The notes under the pieces: model-generated
The model's database searches: none
Seen by the model: the letters and a program-made list of their open reading frames with translations, nothing else
Told to the model about the DNA's origin: nothing
NCBI GenBank assembly: GCA_002104985.1
Contig: MCGO01000009.1
Span: 1-64,000, forward strand
Direction: 5' to 3'
Origin: Rhizoclosmatium globosum
Taxonomy: Eukaryota; Chytridiomycota; Chytridiomycetes; Chytridiales; Chytriomycetaceae
Length of the DNA: 64,000 bases
Shown: piece after piece, positions 32,290-44,131 of the stretch
Position numbering within the stretch: the first letter of the stretch is position 1
How the letters are laid out: each line of letters begins with the position of its first letter
Program-made: the position numbers and the translations under genes

Positions 32290-34208
32290 ATGCCTCCGAA
32301 TGTGAAACTGAACCTGAGCGAAGCACTCCTTGCTCATAACCCAGCCCCAACAACAAACCCAACTCCAGCGGCACCCGCAGCTGAACCGAAACCATCAAGC
32401 AGACAGCGAGGCGGCTATCACGGAATTCATGGAGTCTATCATGGACAGAAACAGGAGAATCGAGACTCTGGAAACTTATCGTTTCAAGTCAGGCAGGCGA
32501 TTGTGGATTACTCGCACTTGAGGACGCAGCAGTACGAACCTGAGAAAGTGAATATCAGAACAGAGAACAGGTATAACAGTCGCGAACAGAAGCAGATAGT
32601 TGCGGAGAAGGCGAAACGTTCTGAGGTGTGTTGTTGGAGAAGTCCTCATTGTGTTCGCATTCTGACTCTTTTTCGCGAAGGATGTCGCGCATCGCGGGTT
32701 TGCTTCCGATGCTAAAGAGTGTTACAAACCGCTTGGTACGTTGTTAAAGAGTCCCGCGAAATCAGTTAAATCGGTTGAATAGGAGAACCTGTCGTTGATT
32801 CCGATGCATTGATCTATAAGACTCTTCGCCTGGATCCTACAACGTTCCAACGGTATAAAATAGAACGGAAGTAGGATTTTATGGCTTCTAATTTCTGGTT
32901 CAGGGTGGTAAGGATAAACATAGTGATGGGAACACCAAAACCATTGATGTAAAAGCTGTAAACGACCGGCATAGGCAACGTAAGAGAATATTTTGATTAA
33001 TTTCTAGACTACGCTTTCCTTATTATCCTAAATTTCAGGCAGAGGTACAAAACACGAAAGCGGAACGACAATCCTGAAGCAAAAGTTGGCGCAATCGAAA
33101 AAACGCATCCATTCAGTGAAATTTGGAGTTTGCTTTTCACAAGCTGTTGACGATCAGAAAGAAAAAGTCATCGAGCCACCAAAGCGAACTGTTCCTGATG
33201 ATGAGGTTGACTGGATGAATTTGAAGATTGACACGGAGAAGCAAAACTTGTTTCAGAATATGCTGGAACGCCATAAACAAGCTTGGAACGAAAAAGGTTG
33301 GCTTTCAGTTGTGCTCCAAATCTGATATATCTTTCGGTTATTAGATCCATCTGCAACGAAAAATGACGCGAAGAAGGAAGCAAAAGGTGAAGTTATGATT
33401 CTGATTCTTTCGATATCTAATTTTACAAATAGAGGCAAAATCGCAGTCTTCTTCTCACAGGCATGAACATACAATGAAGGAAATCGAAGACATATTACAC
33501 ATTGTACCAAACCCTTCATTCCCAGAAACTGTTGAAAGAGTATATTCCTCATTGATTGATTTAGTTGGGGACTGACAATCATATCCTAGTTCTTCGTGAC
33601 TCGGGAAAAGTTCTACGAACAGCAACAGCAGTTAAATCAAATCCTGGAGGAAGACTTGAGCCGGTATGTAACACTTTCGTTTTAAGTTTTCTGGTCTTTA
33701 ACACGGATCTTCAGTCTGGATCTCGACCGAAAGAACCACTTCCTCAAGAAATACAGAGCGTTTGAAATCAGAAAAGGAGGCATGTTTAACGATGATATAC
33801 GAGCAATGCGAAATCGCGCTGATAGAGAACGCACCGATGCCAAGAATGCGATTCTTGAAAAGCACTCATGGTACCATGATTTGATCAACAAAGTCAATGC
33901 AACAAATAAGCACCTATCGAAGCTGGAACAAGTTCTTTTGGAAAGGATTAAATGGTACTGTTTTTCCTTCTTAAACGAGATATTCACTTTTTTACAGCTA
34001 CATTGAGGACGAAGTGGAATTCAGTCAAAGCGTTTTTGTCCAAATGATGAAACTGATTCCTCAACGCGTATTCAATGAAGACGCTATTCAAAGAATCATT
34101 CGATTTGTCAAGCAACATAGCAAGATCAGCGAACGAGACTTTTTGGAGGCGATTGAGTTGGCGAATCATGAAATGAAAATGAGCGCTACCGCTTTACGAT
34201 CGATTTAG
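32290..34208 (+). CDS. Unidentified coiled-coil protein (multi-exon)
   Basis: Proposed start at the ATG at 32290 (MPPNVKLNLSEALLAHNP). Coding segments follow in changing frames: EAAITEFMESIMDRNRRIETLE, then DYSHLRTQQYEPEKVN to VAEKAKRSE. After a gap with no clear exons, coding resumes from about 33086 (SKKRIHSVKFGVCFSQ), then EIEDILHIVPNPSFPETVERV (about 33480) and LKKYRAFEIRKGGMFNDDIR (about 33740). The last exon ends KMSATALRSI at 34208. Several junctions look like 45-60-nt introns, but at least one change of frame near 32480 has no splice sites. The protein is rich in Glu, Lys and Arg, with long predicted helices, especially RADRERTDAKNAILEKH onward. A role in a cilium or centrosome is possible but is only a guess from composition. 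Exon boundaries are approximate. Confidence 0.5.
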
Positions 34209-34236
34209 ATAATTATGTGTAATAAAAAATTGGATT

Positions 34237-36617
34237 TTATTGGTGTTTACGGCGTTGTAAATTGGTTCTGATTTTACGAGCCATACCACCAATTCCTTCG
34301 GCAACTGTGTATGTGACATATGGACAGTTGTTCGTACATTCTAATGAATGAAAAGCGTTAAACAATAAGTTTAAAAAGAAACAGTCACCCACCTCAAATC
34401 CATCCAACATCATCGAGACAGGGTATTCAACTCCCGCCCCTCTGAGAATCAAATTCACGTTGACGATTTGGTCTATATGGAGCGGTGTAACAATGTAAAA
34501 CAGTTTGCTGACTGGATCAATTCCTCGAACAATCCCCAATCCGACGCAGTTTTGAGATTCGGGTGGAATTTGGAGGTCAGAAGGGACGATATTGATGTCT
34601 TTGAACTGTTAAAATAAGGAGATATCAGAAGGCGGTACAAGTTAATAGATAATACTTGCATCGTCATTTGAGTTCACTTCATGCTTTGGAGAGTACTGCA
34701 ATGAGTCGGCCACAAGACCCACCAAACTTCCATTCAAAGCAATCAACGTCTGGCTAGGAGGAACCTGCTCACGATAGTCAGTCTCAACCTCGTCTCTTTA
34801 ATCCATGCAAATTGATTCATACCTCGACATTCAAAAACCGAACCCGAATCGCCTTCCACGGTACGCTATAGGGAACCTTAGACGTCATATTCAAGGCAAA
34901 GTTCCACAGTTTTGGCAGAGCTTGTTTCGTGCTTGAAATCCACACAGGTTCAGAAGGGTTCATTTTAGTTTGCGCAAAGTAAGCTGTCATTGCGAGGTTT
35001 CGCATATCCGCCGCGTTAAATTTGGACGGTCTAGATGTTGTCTCATCATGTCCAATTGCATGTATTACTTTGACTGGAGAAAGAGACTTGTCGCTGTTCA
35101 ACAATGCGTGCAAGTCATCGCGAATGTTTTTCGAGCTGGCGGCTGTTGACGATGGTTCCAGTCCAAGCTGAATTAGATGGGTAGGTCGAAATTCTTTGAG
35201 GGAGTGGAGGAGAAGGTCAAAGCCCATTCCTGAAAATGAATGATGGTTAGGTTGTAACGTTTATTTTTTTGCCAATATTAAATCACCTTTAACCCATCCG
35301 TCAGTATTAATGACTAACGGAATGTCAGGAGAGACACGTTCCTTGTAAATTTTCCATAGCTGTGAGAGAGACGCAGAATAACAATCAGGATCGTTTTTCG
35401 GAGACGTAGCACCAAGATAGCAACTATGCAGAGGCTGCTTGATGTTCGTGAATGCAGGGCCAAGTAGGGGAGAGTTAAGTATGTGAAGTGAGACTTGTCC
35501 AGAAACTGTCAACTCAGGTTGACCCAAATCACAGTCCAAGAATGCAACTTTAGGATATCTATGAGCACAGGTAAGTGGGAAGAATGAATCGAAGCAGCAG
35601 TTGAAATTACTTTGATAGGAGTTGGTTCACCATAAAACGCGACATGGTTGATTTTCCGAGTCCTTTGCTTCCCACGATACATACAATTGGATTCGAAGGA
35701 GCTAATGTAATGATTGAGGTGAGTGACGTGAGGTAATATTGCGACCGACTCACAAGCCGCAACTTCAGTTCCTGCAGAAATCCAAGTAGGGGGAATCTCG
35801 AGGGTAGGATGTGGATGATTCGGTTCAATCACGGGATGAAATCCATCAATATGGAATGTCTCATCTCGATTCAGTTCCGATAATGGGACCAACGTGAACA
35901 ATTCTTTGAATATTGTTATACGCTTCTCAATGACATTGATTCCCGAGTAATCCATAGACTTTAATGCAATAATAGTGGCCGCACTCTTTCCGAGTTTTCC
36001 GAGACGCGAGTAAAGGTGGTTTAACGCCAGAAGAATGGAGTCATCTGATTCCATGTTGTCAACATCTGGTTCCTCTGAAGCAGCTGAAGAATCAATCGGC
36101 TTCATGGCTTCCAGCACAAGAAAACTGCTCGATTTGGGAGAAAAGCATGGGTAGAATTGCAAGGACGTGGATTTTGATGGAGACTCAGATGAGGAGTTGA
36201 TTACTGAAGAAGACACTGCAGGAGAAGCGTTGAAGGTGTATCCATTTACGGTAAAAGAGCCCAAGAGAGGACACATCAGAACTGAGCCTTGGAACGTGAG
36301 AGTCTGTGAGACAGATAGGTGTTAGAGAAGGTTGGATGTTGTTTCAGGAGATAGTTCATTACCTCTCCAAGCTGCATCGCCATCAAAGCCAATCCGTTCC
36401 CATCTGAAACAACATTACTACGCGATGATGGATCAAATTGTTTGCGGATGATAACATCTTCTTTGGGTTCCTCAATCACCACAACAGGAGCTTCTTTCTT
36501 GACAGCAGCAGCGGCAACTTTGGCAGGAGACTTCTTTGCTGCCACTGGTGGAGAGGCAGTCTTTGGTTTTTTGATATTGCGTAGAGCCGCAAAAGGGTTC
36601 TCTTGGCCTCTCTTCAT
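34237..36617 (-). CDS. Polynucleotide 5'-hydroxyl kinase GRC3/NOL9
   Basis: GRC3 phosphorylates 5'-OH RNA ends during ITS2 removal from pre-rRNA in the nucleolus. Exon 1 (from the ATG at 36617) encodes a Lys/Ala-rich leader (MKRGQENPFAALRNIKKPK). The middle exons carry the β-rich N-terminal domain. The P-loop follows as VCIVGSKGLGKSTMSRF (about 35640-35700), then the family signature FLDCDLGQPELTVSGQVSL, CYLGATSPKNDPDCY and VINTDGWVKG. The C-terminal domain ends with VAEGIGGMARKIRTNLQ. Introns of about 50-60 nt separate the exons, for example the one joining WISAGTEVAA to SPSNPIVCIVG, and all checked junctions keep frame. The Walker A differs slightly from the usual GPKGSGKS. The gene is divergent from the next one, whose proposed start is about 170 bp away. 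Confidence 0.9.
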
Positions 36618-36785
36618 TGACTTAGTTGGTTGAGAGAAAAAAAGAAAGAGAGTTTACACCCAAATGAACAAAGAGACAGTCTTACAGTACACTCTTTAAA
36701 ATAAGGATTGAATGATTTCGAAGGTGCTTTGAGTGATTGTCAGATTGGCCAACCAACTTCAACTTCCGAGTCAGAATTTAGAAAG

Positions 36786-39359
36786 ATGCGGGCATCCACC
36801 GCGCCACCACTTCGTTCGAGCGATCGTCGATTTACATTTGTTCTTTCTGAGCCTGCGATTGAGGCGTTTGTGGTGCCTGCGACGTTGGCCTTGAACTTGA
36901 ACGTGGCCTCGAAGAAGCCGTCGAGTTCGAGTTCGGCCACGGCGTTTGACCGAGTTGACCGAGTTGACCGAGGCGGAACAACAGAAAAGACGCGAACAGT
37001 CGTCAGTTTTGCGGGTCTTCCGTCGATTGAACCGGCGACCGACTCGCACTCGCACCGCTCTCGCACTTGCACTTGGACACACAAAACACGATTCCATCGA
37101 CAAACCAAGAACGACAACGCCCAAAAACTGCCGCGAATCGACACAGACCAACTTTGATTCCGGCGCCGCAACTTTCGGACTTGATCGAATCGCAAGCAGA
37201 AGACTGACTTCCGCAACGCCATCAACTCTCTCACTCAATCCCCAAACCCAACAAATCACTCGTCCAACTCCTCCGAAATCGGCTCCATCTTTCACTCGCT
37301 CTGGCTATCGGCTCTCTTCTGCTCCGCCTCTTCCATCACGCCCTCCTGGCTCAGCTTCCGTTACAGTCTCTTCAGCAGCTTACAGGTTGCCTTACAAGGT
37401 TGCCCGAGAAATCAAAAGCGCTGAACTAGTTACGCCTCATAATTGCCAATCGCGTCGATTTCCCCGACAGCAACGTAAATTTGATGAAATTCAAGCTATG
37501 GAAAATCAGTGGCTTGAAAAACATGTAAATTTGCTACTTGACACCGTACTTGAACTTGATTAATCAATTCTACATTATTCCTTTCAATTCAGAGTCTCGC
37601 TGCATGCGGTCTCACATTCGAACAAGCTCGAATTGTGAAAAAGAGAATTGAATCCGGAGAAGAACGACGGTTGTCTCATAGAAATAGTATGTTTCCTGAC
37701 AAGTGTTGGCCTCCAAGGAAGGCCAGTGCCTTCAAGAAGGCTGGAACAGATTCCGCAATCTCACTCCCACTTCAATCTACTCAACCAACCAAGGAATTGA
37801 CGAAGAATTGGGAGTCTTTGCTGAAGAATTTAAAATGTCGACGACGAGAGTGATGACTTGAACTCAACGAAAGACGAACGCATAGTTTTGATGGATTCAG
37901 TGGGTTCAGCGACGAAACAGAAGAATCATTTCAGTGGAAGGTTCCAAGCTCTGACGCTTCAAGTGAGAGTGAAATTGAAGAGTTTCCCATTATTGCTCCT
38001 TCTCTTCTGGGAGACTTGTTGAAGCCTGGACTGATTGAAAAAGCTAAGCCGACTCCAGTCAGTGTCGAATCCAGTGAACCCTCTCAACTCGGGGAATATA
38101 TTGACAACTCTTCAGACATTGTGAGCTCCTCTTCTGCAGCCATAAATATACGTCCGTCTGTCGTATTCAGGGCCCCGAAGATATTGATGACACCTCATCT
38201 GATAATATCGTAACCCCTGAGAGATATCGGCCAACACAAAGCAGGAGCCGGCAAGGGAGTACCGGCAGTATGGAATCTGCTCCGAGCAACTTATCCTCAT
38301 TGACACCTATCCTCGCTGTCCGCTTCACTCGAGCTTGAATTCAAACGAAACTCAAAAGCAGATGAAGAACGCCTGGAATCCCTATCCCTCCAAGCCGCAC
38401 CGCAACAAAAAGACTATCGAAAAATATACGCACGGCGTAACCTCATGGACCCATCCGCCCTCCACGACTCATTCCTCCAACTCTCAGAAAACGTATCCAA
38501 AGAAGACGCAGTCGCCGAAATGGAAATGCGCACCGTCTTGCGAGACCTCCAACTCTGGGCCCAATCAAATTCACACCTCTATTCAAAGACGGTCTTGACG
38601 GGCCACATAAATTCTTGGCTTCGTTTCAGCTTCCCATGATGAAGGGTCCGGAACCTAATAAACTGTTCCATAGACTGGATACACGGAATTCTTTGGCTGC
38701 GAACCATACTAGTAGTCATTTGAGGAGTTCTCGTGTTACTGACGGGCAAGCATATCAACGCGAAATTCTGTTTCGACTGTGGCAAACACGAATAATTCGA
38801 ATGCGGATGGGGAGGATAAAAATGGGTTTGAGGAGTTGTTACTCTTGACGCCTTGGAAACCCGCTTTGGAGGATTCTAAGCATGCTCGAGATAAAGGAAG
38901 GGTGTTACGTTGGCTGGAAAGACTCCTCGAGCCCTTATTAAGAGAGTCAAAGAGGCGAATAACGTGGGGCGAGAAGGAGTCGATGTTCGAGGTGCCCCAA
39001 ATGGTGGAGAGCTTTCGCTTAGTGTGGAAGGTTTGTTGTTTACGTTTCAAAAAGTGAATTTAATGGTTGAGCAAGAACTTGCAAGAGTGAAGGCTGCATC
39101 TCGGAGACCTGATACAAATGTTACTGCAAGAGATGAAGCACAAAGACTTTTGCAAAAGCGCAACAAGTATGGAGCTGGATGGTACCTTGACCCGAATGAA
39201 TGGGAAACAGCTATTAAAAAGCCGGTATTCCATGTGAGTTCCGTATTCCTTGCGAATAATTCTGATTTTCATTTGAAGGATGAACGAAGAAAGAGGCAGA
39301 AAGAGATACGGAAAATGCTAAACGGCGTGATAGACCGACAAAGGGCAATTTATGGTTAA
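36786..39359 (+). CDS. Long low-complexity/coiled-coil protein, frame-interrupted
   Basis: The plus strand is coding-like throughout but the reading frame changes repeatedly. Segments in order: MRASTAPPLRSSDRRF; a Ser/Thr/Pro/Arg-rich stretch to FDEIQAMENQWLEKHVNLLLD (37550); LAACGLTFEQARIVKKRIESG (37600); FQWKVPSSDASSESEIEEFP (37940); EERLESLSLQAAPQQKDYRK; MDPSALHDSFLQLSENVSKE (38450); ELSLSVEGLLFTFQKVNLMV (39020); and KYGAGWYLDPNEW (39165). The motif KYGAGWYLDPNEW loosely resembles the YGAWYLPP element of FAM47-like proteins; that is a weak recollection only. Some changes of frame match short introns, others do not. The last exon may splice onward into the hydrolase (see 39419-40193). Boundaries are uncertain and this could be more than one gene. 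Confidence 0.4.
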
Positions 39360-39418
39360 ACATTTCATCATCCCAATCAACTATTCATAAAAAGTACAAA
39401 GAAATTAACTGAAATAAA

Positions 39419-40193
39419 TAGAGAAAGATATCGAACTTTTGAAAAATGAACTTGCATCCAACAACAACCCACGACCGCTGCGCAAACCTGCCATCCAAGC
39501 CAAAGAGCATCCGTCCCTGAAGTTTACATACTCTCCCTCCGCTGATGGCATTGACGAACACCTCCTCATCTTGTTCCACGGCTCGGCGACTTGCACAACA
39601 ACTTCATCAACTTTGGAAAGAAGATGCAACTGCCTCAAACAGCGTTACTATCCATCGGAGCACCTTGTCTTATCCCATTGATGGATCTGGATGAGGGAGC
39701 GCATGGTTCCCAAGCTTCACGGACAATGGAGATGACATTCCTGCAACGTCGAGTGTCGCTCAAAAAGGACTTGGAAAGACACGGAAACAGATACAATTGT
39801 TCTTGGAGAAGTGCGTGTTTGTAGATGGGCGGTGGAAGGATTGTCCACAGAAGGTGCTGTTGTTTGGGTTCTCGCAAGGTGGTTGTGTTGCACTTGATTT
39901 GGCACTGGCGATGTCACCAAGTTACTGTATTGGAGGCGTTGTTTCTGTTTGTGGTTGGTTGGAGGAGGGAATGGGAACGAAAGCTCGGAAGCAAGTTGAT
40001 GTTCTCGTCGTGCAAGGTACGAAGGATCCGCTTTTGCCGGTTTCGGATGCGAAAAGAAGCAAGTGTATTTGGAGGGTTTGATGTTGGACTCGGTTCACTT
40101 GGATGTGCAATTGTGGAAGGGAAGGATCACTATCTTCCGGGAAAGGATTACAATGAGATGCAACGATTATGGCGTTCTTTGCTTCGCATATGA
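39419..40193 (+). CDS. Carboxylesterase/phospholipase-type serine hydrolase (acyl-protein-thioesterase-like), frame-interrupted
   Basis: An alpha/beta hydrolase related to acyl-protein thioesterases and fungal phospholipase/carboxylesterases. Visible in order: LLILFHG followed, after a one-base break, by GDLHNNFINFGKKMQLP and ALLSIGAP; TDNGDDIPATSSVAQKGLG; the nucleophile elbow GFSQGG (about 39870); VVSVCGWLEEG; VVQGTKDPLLPVSDAKRS (acid residue region); and EGKDHYLPGKDYNEMQRLW with the likely catalytic His. The family motif HGLGD is split at 39581-39586, where one missing base explains the shift, and at least two more shifts follow. No in-frame ATG precedes the domain. Instead, an exon beginning EKDIELLKNELASNNNPRP can be joined to the upstream gene through an AG at about 39420. 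It is either a fusion, a gene with assembly errors, or a pseudogene. Confidence 0.65.
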
Positions 40194-40714
40194 CGTTGAG
40201 AAATATTAAGCTTGAGGCAATGAGTGATGTGTATGAAGTTAAATAAACATTTTAGGCGAGGGGAAAATCCCAGAAAGAGTAATTTTCGGTTGGATAAATC
40301 TTCATAATTATCTTCATATTAATTTCTGTATTTTCTTGTCAATTTCTGAACTTACGTAAGATTGTCGCACGAAAGTCCTCTTTTGCGTCCCAACTTCTTG
40401 ATTCTTTGCTTACCCACAGAAAAGGATGATAAAAGTTAAACAAAGGATTAGAAAGAAGAAACTCCGACGTGTGCCAAAGTCAACCGGTTGTCTAGAAGGA
40501 AACGTTCTCTGATCATTTCGGACTTCCACTTCCAAACGATAGAATCAATTGAGCTTCCATTGAACTGAGCTTTAATGAAACATGAAAAGATAAATACGCA
40601 CTGTATTCGATCATCTTTCACCAAATCTGCATCGGAGAAACAATACCTAATCACCCCAGACGCGACCTGACGATCCCGTCCTTCTGAAGCCAGATGCTTG
40701 ATACTTTGCCATAG
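40194..40714. other. Spacer between hydrolase and receptor gene
   Basis: About 520 bp, AT-rich. A 68-codon minus-strand frame (40448-40654, ending LTLAHVGVSSF) is the only open stretch. I cannot recognise it, and it has no supporting context. Nothing else is visible. Confidence 0.4.
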
Positions 40715-43700
40715 ATGTCCAACTGCTTCTCATCTCTCTTGGCCCACAGTTGTTCCGGAGCCACTCCTCCCCCTCCTCCGCTTTTGGCTGCTGCTGATCC
40801 CGTGGTTTACAACTGGACCAAGTTTAATGTTGATACAAATAGTTCATCATTTTATAATGGCCCTCCTTGCCATTTGGCGCACAATACCTTGGGTTGGGAT
40901 CAACTTGCTTTACCTGATGGAAGTCTCTTCACTGCAAGCAAGCGACCAATTGTTGTTTGGTTGATGATACCAATAGTAGCAAACTAACCGCGTTTGTATT
41001 TCAATATATATTGGAAGCGATGGGTATAGGTACAGTTTTTTTCTTTGTTTGATTATGGGGTATTGATTATGGATTATGTTAACAGGGTCGGAGTAGTCAG
41101 AGTACGCACCATCTGCACTTCAATAGTATATTATCTAATACTTTCTTTTGATAGAGGATTCAGTATATTCTCGGTATCGAGTTCTACAATAATATTGTGG
41201 ATTTTGAGATGGAAATCAGTCAGTAAAAACATTAGTAACAGTTGCAGTCTTACCACCTATTTAGATCCGCAAGACTTTAGCGCGTCTTTTACGCAAATTA
41301 CTGCTACAGACAAGGTTGCCATCAACTTGGGTGCCATTGGGTAAGACTTCCAAAACACAGTTCACAATATTTAAACTAGGTACATTTAAGCTACAACAAA
41401 GGAATTGGGCTATACTTTCCAACTCATTTGATGGAGAAGTATCCCGATTGGAACCTCGACTTTTGGCGATCTCTTCTGAATCCCGAGCGTCGATCTGCTT
41501 TTCCAGCTTCAGGGACTGGCCCCATATGTGGAGGGAACCCTGGGCCCTGTATCAACGGAACTTACGTTCCAAAGCAATGTCAACTTCTAAACAGCAGCTG
41601 CATCGAAATGTGGCATATCGATCAATCTTATTCCACTAATATCTATTCTCGTCTCATTGATGGTCTTGAGCTACCTGTCACCATCAACTTCCTTGGCGGT
41701 TTAGCTACCGCGTTTAGCATTTTAACCGATTCTCTAGCAAAGAAGAAGGATATTTTATTCTACTTTTATACACCATCTACAGTTGTGGCAACGAACAACC
41801 TTACAAAGGTATTATTTCCAAGTAACAATCCAACCGAATACTCTGCATTTACAAAAGGTAAATTTGGTAGTGAATCACTTGATGCTTAACATTTGAGGTT
41901 TAGACAGATCAAAGCCACTCACGACTGATCCTGAAAGTATTATTCTTCAAAAATTGATGTCTCCTAGATTTGCGGCCGACTTTCCAGAGATTTCAAACCT
42001 TGCGACACGTTACCAAATCGATTCTGATAGCATGACGGCTATGCTTAAACGAATGGGAGGTGTCCCGGCAGTGTCTGCGCCTCAAGCTGCTTGCGAATGG
42101 ATTCAGCAAAACCAACAGACTTGGACAAGTTGGGTTCCACCTGTCCCAACGTCTGTCGGTTTGTTCCAAAGTATTCAACACATAATCATTAATGAAAACA
42201 ACAGTTTCTTGCCCCGTCGGACAAGGCAGATATTTGATTGGTGCATCTTACGCTTGCATCTCATGCCCGAAAGATACATACAACTGGAACACTAATAACA
42301 CAAAAGAATGTACCGTATGTGACACACGTCCTCTGAATTTGTTTCCTAATTTTTCAATTTTTAGGCTTGCCCTGACAACTTTGACTGTCCAGGAGGATCC
42401 ACAGTAAATGTTTTAGAAGGGCTATGGATGCCAGCACCAACTGGTACATCCCCTGTTTCATACGTTTGTCCATTGCACGATTCTTGTTGCAACGAACACA
42501 GCTGTCCTCCACTAAGTTGTGCCCCTCAATTCAAAGGAACGCTGTGCACTGAGTGTGACACTCCTGGACAATACCTTTGGGGCGGAACATGCCATTATTG
42601 TGGTGCTGGAGGTGGTCTCAGTTTCTATGCAACAATCATCATCGCATTCATATGTGCTTTTGGGTTGCTCTTACTTCCATACGAAGAAGCTCCGACTGTC
42701 GAGCTTCTATTCTTTTACTTCCAAGTCGCACGTTATACTTTTGAAAGTCAAGTCAATGGAATTTTGAAAGTTCCCGGCATCAGTACATTCCTTGCGATTA
42801 CTTCACTGAACGTGGATGGGTTCGTGAGTGATTGCCCTCTACCAATCGCTGGTATCCAAAAGCTCTTGTTTCGCTTCTTCCTCCCAACTCTCATTCTAGC
42901 TTATATCGTTCTCATTTATTTTGGTTTGAGAAGTTTACAAACTCGGTTCCCACGTGTAAACGAAGTTCTGATGCGTTATGCACCATATCATTTGCGCGGA
43001 GAATCAGTATCGTTAATCTGCTTCAGAGCAGTTATTATAGTCCTTACATTTATTGTAATGCCTTTAGTTGACAGTTCGCTCATGTTACTGCAGTGTACGA
43101 CTATCGAAGGAAAATACGTTTTGAGTCAAGTTCCACAGGTCGAGTGCTTTGGATCCCAACATGCCCCTGCTGCTGCGCTTGCTATTATAATTATCATTAT
43201 TATGCTTGGAGCGCTTCCAGTGCTTTTGGGTTTTACACTTTACAAATTGAATCTGAATAACCAAATCAAGTACGAGGATGAAGGCTTGACTCCAATTCAA
43301 AAGCTGTTCCAATGCCTCTACATTATTTTTAAGCCGGAAATGTATTATATGATGCCGATCACAATCCTTGAGAAAGGAGTCGTGTCTATCTTGTTTGCTA
43401 TGATGGCGAAATATGATAGTGAGTATTTGTACGCTGCTTGATACATTGTACTAATAGTTTTCAGACTGGGTTCAAACAAACACGTATATTATGGCCTTGA
43501 CGGTTCTTTGTGGAACCCGAATTTACTGGCAACCGTTTGCAAACCATTTGGAGGCTTACTTGAATCGTGAAATAGCGCTAGGTATTCTCGCCATGATTGC
43601 CCTTCGACAATATACAGATGCGTATGGTGTTACTCCACTGACATTAATTGAAATTGGAATTGCCATTTTCTTACCACCCTGCTTCCATCTCATGAGATGG

Positions 43701-43982
43701 ACTAGAGAAAATTACCATAAGCATAAGGACACTATTCACCAAGCTTTGAGTAAGGCAGGGTCCAGTTTAGGCTCAAAGTCCACCAGAAGTCAAACTCAAT
43801 CCACAACAATCAGTCAAACTGCAAGTGCTGTAAATCAACAAAGATCCAAACTTGGTCTAAAAGGCTCTGTGGACAAGTTGAACATAGGAACCAGAAGCAC
43901 CCTGCGCAGTGGAAACTTATCACGCAAGCCCTCACTCTCTCCAACAGAAGTATCTCCATTGAACCCAGACCGGTTGGAATAG
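40715..43982 (+). CDS. Receptor-like polytopic membrane protein with substrate-binding-type ectodomain
   Basis: The multi-exon gene starts near the ATG at 40715 (MSNCFSSLLAHSCSGATPPP). The ectodomain resembles the glycine-betaine/proline (OpuAC-type) substrate-binding fold: FVFQYILEAMGIG, GIGLYFPTHLMEKYPDWNLD, LDFWRSLLNPERR, VTINFLGGLATAFS, FADFPEISNL-like LMSPRFAADFPEISNLATRY, and the typical end AACEWIQQNQQTWTSWVP. A Cys-rich ephrin-receptor-like segment follows (CPVGQGRYLIGASYACISC, then CPLHDSCCNEHSC and CTECDTPGQYLWGGTCHYC). After it come seven to nine hydrophobic segments (from YATIIIAFICAFGLLLLPY to LIEIGIAIFLPPC) and a Ser/Thr-rich cytoplasmic tail. Introns are about 50 nt. A one-base break lies near 40958-40964 and exon joins between 41000 and 41400 are uncertain. 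The layout recalls class C receptors (binding domain, Cys-rich linker, helices), but whether it couples to G proteins is unknown. Confidence 0.65.
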
Positions 43983-44131
43983 AAACTTATAAAACAATAT
44001 TTTCTCCTTTATTCCATATCCCTCTTCTTAATAATCCTCCTCTTTTAAGTCAAGATTAAAGTCAGTGCATCGAATTCCATATTTCATTGTACCTACAAAC
44101 AGAATGTTTAAATTTCTCATTTATTTGCAAT

